Below are positions 56,731-64,000 of a stretch of DNA of 64,000 nucleotides, one piece after another. The position numbers were made by a program, and so were the translations under genes. The notes beneath the pieces were generated by a model. The model searched no databases and was not told where the DNA came from. It saw nothing but the letters and a program-made list of their open reading frames with translations. This stretch comes from Prosopocoilus inquinatus. Taxonomy: Eukaryota; Arthropoda; Insecta; Coleoptera; Lucanidae. Where the stretch lies: the NCBI GenBank assembly GCA_036172665.1, contig CM069870.1, positions 29,672,001 to 29,736,000 of the forward strand, read 5' to 3'. Numbering within the stretch: position 1 is the first letter of the stretch; every line of letters begins with the position of its first letter.

Positions 56731-57183
56731 TCGCGGAACTAAACGTATTCATAATAATTTGAATCTCAATTAGATTGTGTTAAATTTTGTTAGATTCCCC
56801 ATTTTTCTTTAATTCCTTCATTAAATTGCTTTGCTTTCATTAGATATAGTGCATCTAGATGTAAATTAATACGAGAGACAGCTCCAAAATGAAGTATTTG
56901 CCTCTGTATGCCTCTTTAGATAACTCAAGAGCCGAAATACAGAAGTATTTTATTCGCATTTATTACCGGTTAAAATATACAATTGACTGAGCTAAACTAA
57001 TTCTAAATAAAATAATAGCGGATTATCCATAATATTAATGACTGATAATTAAATTTTGAAAAAGAAGTGCTGGAAGGTTTTTAGTGAACTCATCATTGAT
57101 ACTAATTCCCTTTGAATTGAATCAAAATACCAGCTGGTAGAGTATAAAGAAAATTGCGCTCTTTTATAAAGTTTCTGAAAATT
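56731..57183. other. No gene seen
   Basis: AT-rich. Confidence 0.45.
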
Positions 57184-57504
57184 ATACAGGGTATTTCGAA
57201 ATAGCTAGTACAAAAAAACTGTGGCATCTGGAAGTCCTAAGAAATCCAAGAAACCTACATTTTTTCCACAAAATAACACCGTGTCTGTCAATTTATTATT
57301 TGTGTAAGAGGTATTCATTTCGGTAATAATAATGTACTGAGTTGTGACTGTTATGACGGCTTGTTACCTTAACTCAGAGGCGCAACAACAATTTTGGCAA
57401 ATTTTTAATAATTTTTATTTGGAAAACTAAATTAGAATTTCTTCACTTCAACTCACCATTTACCAATTTTTTTTTTGTACCAGCAATTTCCAAACACCCT
57501 GTAT
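57184..57504. mobile_element. MITE with ATACAGGGT ends (~320 bp)
   Basis: Left end ATACAGGGTATTTCGAAATA and right end (complement) ATACAGGGTGTTTGGAAATT, continuing into GCT(A/G)GTACAAAAAAA. The TIR is about 37 bp. Such CAGGGT ends are common in mariner-like and related DNA elements. Non-coding interior. Confidence 0.75.
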
Positions 57505-58812
57505 TATCAGAAAGGCAAAAAATTAGCAAGCTCTTCGAAATAAATGGCGCAGCTTGCAACCAAAATGCATTTAGTATTAATTCTAGTTATTGAATTACTG
57601 ATTTTAATAATGACATGAAAATATATATTTTTAAACAAAAGATTGAAGACTATGACAATAGAAAATTCAGTCACAAATGTGAAGGAACCTTACATAAATT
57701 GAAAAAAGAATCAATTGAAAGAAGCAGATGAGATTTATTGGAGGGACATAGAGAGCAAGACGTTTTGTAACAGACTTCCCATTACAATTTATTATTCGTC
57801 TTAGATTTAAATCTCTTATTGTTTAATTCATGTCAATATTTCATAAAATAAATTAGTCAGTCAGAATTAATTAATTTATGCAAAGACACACATTGATTAA
57901 CTCTATACATAAATTACTAGATACTAAGTAAAAACTTAAAACTTGATTTTACAAACCATAAATTAAGTTCATATTTCGAGTTGGTATAAACTAGTTCTGA
58001 GGACAAAGAAAGTGTAAATCGTTTTTGTTATTACGCTTCAACGAATTTATGGTATTGTGTCATATGCATCCAGTGACGTAAATGGACATTTTTGATTGAT
58101 TACGGCCCTGACATGGAAAAGAATTCTTTGTTACATTCTAATCGATTATCAATCACCGAAGTAAATTAATGCCATTTGGTTCGCAATTCCAATAGGAAAA
58201 ATGAGTGTGGCTAATATTCCTTCAATAAGCCGTAATGAATTATTAAAATTATGTTGCACGCAATGATTGAAACTTTTGTCAACAACTTCTACTAATTCGA
58301 TTTAATACATTAGATATTCTTCATTTGGGAGAAAGTATTCGTTTTAATAAGATTTCAAATTTCAAAATAGTACAAGTCTGTTTCTAGATTCTTCAATTTA
58401 TTCAATTATAGCAAGTTAAACTCTTGTAGTTATTTTTTTATTTTTTATAATTTAACATTAATGTTTTCAGCACAAATTTGTGCCATCTTGAGTTGTAAAA
58501 TTAAATCGAGGTAATTTGGCTATAGTCCAACGACGATTTTATTCAGCGTGTATTTAATCGAACATCTAAATATTACGATTTCAGTACACAAAAAATTTAA
58601 AGTGTCGTCTTAAATAATGACTGAGCTTTTCTACATGAGCCATGAATCAAATCCAAATGATACTTTTTTCTTTTTGGTTAACGATTAATGTCACTGACCA
58701 CTCGGAAAATAGTTTAGATACTTGAATTTTAATATAGTATACAAAATGCAATCACCAAAAAAATATACTCGTAAGACAAGCAATTAAAAAAATTGGTTGT
58801 ACAATGAACCAT
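57505..58812. other. No gene seen
   Basis: AT-rich. A short hairpin, GCACAAATTTGTGC, lies near 58470. Nothing else. Confidence 0.45.
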
Positions 58813-58813
58813 A

Positions 58814-59890
58814 TACCGTGCCTTCGATTGAATTCCTCATTAAAGTAGGCTATGATTTCACTGTTTTTTTCTCCTAAGATTTGCAGCTGTTCAATTATTT
58901 AATTAAACAAATGTCAAATTGACACTTTGTATTTTCAAATAATTCAAAATGTTAGAATTACAGCAGAAAATATTTATTGTTGAAAGTTATTTACAAACCA
59001 GTAGAATAGAAAATGGGCAGTTAGTTTATTCAATTAATCAGTGTGTACAGAAATTTCGACAGCAGTTTCCTAATTTTGCTATTACTTATGAACAGCTAGT
59101 TAAACATATTCATGCTTGTGTTCTTAAATTTCGTCAAACAAGATCACTTGGTCCCAAAACTGGGAGCGGAGCAGCTAAGAAAAGGTCTGCAGCCTGCATT
59201 GAAGATGTTCGGGATCGAATGGAACACTCTCCCAAGAAATCTATTGGGAAACTTTCACAGGAAGTTCAGCTATCAGTGGGAACATGTCACACTATTCTTA
59301 AAAAAGACTTAAAGCTTTATCCATATAAGATTCAAGCAGTCCACGAACTCAGGCCAGTGGATTTTCACAGAAGAACAGAATATTGTCAGTGGTTTCTTGA
59401 TAACTTAAACAACGACGACATTCTTGACAAGTGTTTCTTTTCTGATGAGGCCTGGTTTCATCTCTCAGGGTATTTAAATAATCAGAATATGAGAATATGG
59501 TCAGCAGAAAATCCCCATGAATTTGTGGAAACTCCATTATAATCCATTAAAAATTGGTGTTTGGCTAGCAGTGTCAAGAAGGCGTATCGTCGGACCAATA
59601 TTTTTTAACAATTCAGTAACTGCTGAAAGATACCGAAATGAGTTATTAGAACCTTTCATTAATCAACTACAGGATGATAAACTTTCAGAAAGGTTTTTTC
59701 AGCAAGACAATGTTACTACCCACACAGCTCATCAAACAATGACTTTCCTGCAGCAGTTTTTCGATAATCGGTTTGTGAATTTTCCTGCAAGGTCTCCGGA
59801 TCTCACAAATGTTTTCTGTAGAATTGTGTCGCCAACTTCATAAAAAAATCACAGCTCACTTTAATGAGGAATTCAATTGAAGGCACGGTA
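58814..59890 (+). mobile_element. Tc1/mariner-like element with intact TIRs
   Basis: The TIR is about 40 bp: TACCGTGCCTTCGATTGAAT on the left and the complement of TACCGTGCCTTCAATTGAAT on the right, continuing TCCTCATTAAAGT. TA sits at both ends, consistent with TA target duplication. At 1.08 kb it is shorter than a full element (~1.3-1.6 kb) because the 3' part of the transposase is deleted. Confidence 0.88.
58949..59843 (+). pseudogene. Tc1/mariner-like transposase, frameshifted and 3'-deleted
   Basis: The first frame (58949-59542, 197 codons) has an HTH-containing N-terminal half and the first catalytic Asp at about residue 166 in FFSDEAWFHLSGYLNNQN. A 1-nt shift near 59530 moves the reading to the second frame (from about 59517). 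That frame continues IGVWLAVS, the second Asp in FFQQDNVTTHTA and FPARSPDLT, then loses similarity. The third catalytic residue (expected a few residues after SPDLT) and the C-terminus are missing. The deletion joins almost directly to the right TIR. Family transposases are ~350 aa. The copy cannot make active enzyme, but its TIRs could still be moved in trans. The antisense and offset frames here are shadows. Confidence 0.88.
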
Positions 59891-62109
59891 TTTTGTGTAT
59901 CAAGCAATAACTTTTACTAAGTAACAAAGATGGTAGCTTCCATATTTAAATATTGTATTTTTAAATAATGACTCAACATCCAAAAGCTCAAATAGTGAGT
60001 ATTTATCATGTTACCTTAACATCGACAAAAATGTAACTACTTATTTGTGAATCAATATTAAACGACACATTAGTTAAAATAATAAATCAATTAAAAAAAA
60101 AAAACGATGCTCGCTCAGTATTGTGAGAGATAATATAGAAATTTATTATGCTCATGTTCGACAATTCTGTTGCTGTGTTAGTAAAAACATGTGGACCTAG
60201 TTTTATGGACCATTAGGTTTATTTGGGGAATAAAAATTTAAATATAGCTTGTTCAGGTAAATTAATTTATTTATAGCTCAACTAAAAATTTCCCATTTCA
60301 TTCATTTATACATATCATTTTTGTATCAAAAACGAACTCCCACTTTCTTCAAATTTGTGTAGTTTTTTTTCATTTTACTCTTTGTATTATTTCCTTTTTT
60401 TAATTTGTTTTACTTCTAAAAATGTCTGGTGGTTGACAATGACCTTTTTGTTTAACTCAAAAGTAAACAAATATTTATATTTGAAAACTAGAGGGAAAAG
60501 AGATCGAAATTCAAGAAATTTAAAATCTAGATTATGATGCCATTTCGCCATTTGTTACCTAGTTATTATGTGTTAGTTTGATATGACCTTAGAATATACT
60601 CCCATGTGTGGAATAGTAATCCCACGTATTAATCGCAGGGCCTGAATTCTTTCAAAAGCAATGAGTAAAGTGCAACGCATTTTAAATAAACTTTACGGAT
60701 TTGTGTCATAAGAACTATTACGCTTCTCGGCGCGAGTAAATATCAATAGATTGCTGTGATTGTTTTTTACTTCAATCATGGAGTTATACCCCTGCAGGAC
60801 CCCATGCCTACAACGTGTATTACTGAAAACCGGTCCGGTCGCGAGCCTTTTGTATAGCAAAACGAACGGAGTGTGGAGTATCGCGCACTTTGTCATACAC
60901 ATGTTGTGTTCCCCGGTGCTATTTATTTTTACCATACAAGAGTGGGGAGCGCGCGTCCGAAAATCCGCTCGTTTTCTGCTCGCTCTTTACTCCTCCAGTA
61001 GTTAACCTCCATGACTTCAATTACAAAATATCCCGTTTTGTGACAACTAGTCTCAAAAGTTTGGAATATGTGAGTTTTATTTTTTACTTTTTAAATGTTA
61101 TATTGTAGAAAAAGCATAGTAGGAAGCTTCACGCACTTGTGAAATTACTGTTAAAGAGATGCATTTCTAAGTTCGTCAAAATAAGTTCTAAAAAATATGC
61201 GGTACTATCGAATTTTCCTGTCTACGTAACTTTCAATTGCGTTTATTTCGAAAGTATTAAAATATGACTAAGATCGTTCTTCAACTATATTTTGCATTTG
61301 TTATCACAAAAAACGTTGACCTATTTGACTGATATTCGCTTATTCAAAATTTCCTGTTTTATATTTAAATAATTAAATTGAAGATGCGCTTGCATTTGTA
61401 ATAATTTATATAACTGAAATTTATTAACTGAAATTTCCTTAAAATTATCAGTTATAATACGATTGTTTGGACGCGGGTTATTTTTCTACTAAATTTTGGG
61501 GGCGGTCCCCAATACTTACCCAAAGTTCTTTTACCCTGAATAACCCCTCCCCTCCTCGCCCTGTTTTATAGAAAACTCAACCTGCTCTTTTGACTAACGA
61601 GCCAGAGTGGAAAGCAATTTTTTGTTCGGTAGCTAGTTTGAGTTAAAAGCCAAAAATATACTTTCAACGGTGTCTTCCTCGAAAAGTCGAACAATGCCGT
61701 TTTAGTTGCTTCAGGATTGTCAAATTTTACCTGTCGTTATCTCCTTCCAGAGTATATAACCCTGAATAGCCCGACCTGATTCCATCATGGCGGATCAGTT
61801 CTTCATGGCTACGAGACGGCGCTAGGACATGAATAGGAAACTGTAGACGGTGGTAACACAATTTCGTGAACATAACCCTGCGAACATAGATTTGTAGCCA
61901 TTTTGTTGCATGCGACAACAATTAAAACACTAACACAGAAGCTGAGTCAATTCAATAAATATTATATTTATGGCCGCATTATTTAGTGCCGCACTTACGA
62001 AAATTTCATCAGCAAGAGGTAAGTTTAATAATGCCGTGCCTGAAAATTGTAACGCAGGATGCATAGATTTCAGCACAACCCGTTACAACTTCACCTAATT
62101 ACAAAATTT
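59891..62109. other. Unassigned; GC-rich patch at ~60770-61010
   Basis: Mostly AT-rich. The 60770-61010 patch is GC-richer, with open frames on both strands (81 and 80 codons) and no recognisable domain. It could be an LTR or promoter of an unidentified element. A minus-strand frame at 61727-61921 also has no domain. Confidence 0.3.
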
Positions 62110-62370
62110 CAAGCCACCAAGGAAATTTCACAGAATTTGAAGAAACGTCTGAGGCATGGAAGTGAAGACTTGGTACGGATTATCGACACAATCTGTAGAA
62201 TCCAGTTTCAACGATTAACGAGAAGTAGCGGCAATAGCACCACCACCACCACCATCACCATCAGCAGCCCCGCGATAGTTCATTTGCAATGAAGAATGAA
62301 ACGTCGGCAGCAGAAGAAATCCAAGACATGCAGTTCCAACCAGAAGCCAAGAATTCAACTTGTAGGAATC
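62110..62370 (+). mobile_element. Terminal fragment of the second PLE family
   Basis: 62200-62365 matches the right arm of the 30362-31412 element: CAACGATTAACGAGAAG, a (CCA)n/CAGCAGC tract, GAAACGTCG and GCAGTTCCAACCAGAAGCCA. The upstream part, GAAGAAACGTCTGAGG, may belong to it. No coding domain is left. Confidence 0.65.
62268..62305 (+). ncRNA. Degenerate hammerhead-like motif
   Basis: The GAAACGUCGG half is intact at 62298-62307. The expected CUGAGGA half is CGCGAUA, so it is inactive by sequence. Confidence 0.4.
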
Positions 62371-63191
62371 GATTTTAGATTCATTAAATTGGAATGCCAT
62401 ACCAGAACACATCTGAACTGGTGTTTAAATTAAACTGAAAATATCATAAGAAATCAAGAAAGATATCAGTCAAAGACACCCTTGGAATATTGTCACGATG
62501 GGAGTTTTTTGAGTTTTTCATAAAAAATAATAGAAAGAAATTATTAAAGCATGGGCTTGTGAAATCGAGGGCAAGTGTCATAACAATGCGTGTGGTAACC
62601 CGATATAACACGGTTCTTGTTTCAAAACAAAACATCGGCAGAATCGCGACAACTAGGGCAAACGATTTCATCAAGTAAGCAATACAATTGAATCCCGAGC
62701 ATGTTACGAATAACGCGATGCGTGAATCAACAAAAATTGCGTATAAAATGCGCGAATTAAAATTTGACCGGCAGTCGAACCCGACTCCGGTAGGCTTAGT
62801 GCCTACTATAAGAAAGGAAGCCACCCTAACAGTCGACCTAGGAACGACTCCGAATTGGCATCCTCCTGCAAAGAAAATATGTAAGTATTTGGTATCAGCG
62901 TATTCAGAAAAAAATAATCAGTTGAACTGAGCTAAGAAACATATGAGGTTCTACCGAAAAAAATGAGTTAAGACCTAATGAAAATTTCAAATACTGTAAA
63001 AATGTTAAAAATCAAAATCCCATCAAAGGAGTGATTTTTTCGAAACACTTGATCGCATTAGATCGGAAAAATGCAATTCATAACTTTCTAGAATGAAAAA
63101 TAAAAAGGTTTTTTTCGTTGTCATGGAAACCAAAATTAACAATTGATACGTACTCGGACTCGTAATGATCCGTAGATTTTATATATGTAAA
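62371..63191. other. No gene seen
   Basis: Frames at 62444-62824 (minus, 126 codons) and 62688-62930 (plus) overlap each other and carry no domain I recognise. Confidence 0.35.
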
Positions 63192-63382
63192 AATATATAG
63201 GGTATTCCATTTAAAATAAGAAAGAATATCACTTCTGGCGAAACCGGAAGTCCAATGACGACTATCAGTATATCGGAAAATTCCATTTTTTATTTAGTTT
63301 ATTGTCTCAAAAATTCAAGTTAATCGATTAATAAATAAAGATTCTAGAAGGGTGAGCACATGGCGCGGGACACCCGGTATAT
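63192..63382 (+). mobile_element. Small element with GGGTATTCC/GGGACACCC ends
   Basis: Left end TATAGGGTATTCC, right end GGGACACCCGGTATA. Its right 130 bp are repeated at 63826-63955. Confidence 0.55.
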
Positions 63383-63825
63383 GAACCACTGGTGAGTGTG
63401 TACTGAAAAATGTGTTCGAAAGTAAATGCTCATGTTCGTGAGGGTGAAGGTTAACACTGATGTGCGCACACCAATGTTAACGTTCATTCATTCATATGAG
63501 TACATAAAACTGATTCCATGAGCACTTACGACTCATAAGAGCGAACGCCAAGCGCACATGAGTGAGTGAGTTGACGAATTGCTCACGGAATAGTTTTACA
63601 CACGCGAAGCATTGACGTGCAGTGTGCAGACATACACAGTTATTATTAATTATTAATTTGATTAGCAAAATAAGCTTTTTTATATTAAAAGATAAGTTTA
63701 TCTCGCAACTCCCGCAAAATAAAAATAATAATCACACACATATTTTTATATAATTTTTATGATAGAGAAATGTTCGGGAATGTTCCTACACTTGCAAACT
63801 TTTACGGAGATTAATTCGTAAAAGT
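63383..63825. other. Spacer between direct repeats, E-box rich
   Basis: Contains many CATG/CACTCATGAG-type partial palindromes (63400-63580) but no ORF or clear element. Confidence 0.35.
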
Positions 63826-63955
63826 CCTATGACGACTATCAGTATGTCGGAAAATTCCATTTTTTATTTAGTTTATTGTCTCAAAAATTCAGGTTAATCG
63901 ATTAATAAATAAAAATTCTAGAAGGGTGAGCACATGGCGCGGGACACCCGGTATA
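63826..63955 (+). repeat. Direct repeat of 63252-63382
   Basis: About 130 bp nearly identical to 63252-63382: TGACGACTATCAGTATGTCGG, GAAAATTCCATTTTTTATTT, TCTAGAAGGGTGAGCACATG and GCGCGGGACACCCGGTATA. Confidence 0.85.
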
Positions 63956-64000
63956 ACGTGGTGGGCCGATTTCTTTTCTGTTACAACACTAAAGCACAGT

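Noticed and set aside
60760..61005. 81-codon plus-strand frame in a GC-rich patch
   Set aside because: The opposite strand is equally open and no family is recognised. Kept only as an unassigned region.
62444..62824. 126-codon minus-strand open frame
   Set aside because: No domain. The plus-strand frames overlap it, and no start or splice context was found.
1..64000. CRISPR array, bacterial operons, riboswitches or phage genes
   Set aside because: No spaced identical repeats, no Shine-Dalgarno-led gene runs and no prokaryotic ORFs. The content is eukaryotic.

Overview
This window looks like intergenic, repeat-packed nuclear DNA from an insect. It is AT-rich and holds two tRNA-Phe(GAA) genes, tRNA-derived SINEs, several mariner/Tc1-type transposase remnants, hAT-like insertions, many MITEs and at least two families of Penelope-like elements (PLEs). 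A beetle or similar insect is plausible, but nothing here fixes the order. I could not identify a confident host protein-coding gene. Nearly all recognisable protein-coding potential belongs to mobile elements.

Layout. 1-6.4 kb: a mariner-like (DDE) transposase pseudogene on the minus strand is split by a 2.66-kb hAT-like insertion with an 8-bp target duplication. That insertion holds a second hAT-like element, which holds a MITE-like hairpin. Two inverted copies of one repeat flank the stack. 6.7-15.6 kb: several MITEs, a 1.93-kb long-terminal-inverted-repeat (TIR) element, one SINE, one tRNA-like sequence and one 'tttGCAAATcg' family MITE. 16.9-18.7 kb: a foldback element with ~676-bp arms; its loop contains two tail-to-tail PLE ends. 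20.6-24.7 kb: a hAT-like element with a nested inverted-repeat element, a deleted Tc1-like transposase and more MITEs. 24.7-30.3 kb: mostly unremarkable AT-rich DNA with a few hairpin elements. 30.3-31.4 kb: remnant of a second PLE family (GIY-YIG end plus inverted terminal arms).

33.6-38.9 kb is the centrepiece. A foldback element is interrupted by a 3.63-kb head-to-head palindrome of two nearly identical 5'-truncated PLE copies. Each copy encodes reverse transcriptase plus GIY-YIG endonuclease and ends in a hammerhead-ribozyme-like motif. One 11-bp target duplication surrounds the whole palindrome, which suggests both arms arrived in a single integration event.

39-46.6 kb: a short tandem array, a GC-rich hairpin, the two tRNA-Phe genes, two LINE 3' tails, and a 0.7-kb inverted-repeat element carrying a different hammerhead-like motif. 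46.6-48.5 kb: a GC-richer stretch that could be a promoter/5' exon or retroelement leader. 49-64 kb: MITEs, a second SINE, a decayed classic mariner, a Tc1-like element with good TIRs but a frameshifted and internally deleted transposase, a PLE terminal fragment, and a direct-repeat pair at the right edge.

The elements do not form a pathway; they record layered insertion. The reverse transcriptase/endonuclease of the 34-37.6 kb PLE would drive target-primed insertion of its own RNA, and the hammerhead would process that RNA. The MITEs and foldbacks have no transposase here and would depend on enzymes encoded elsewhere.
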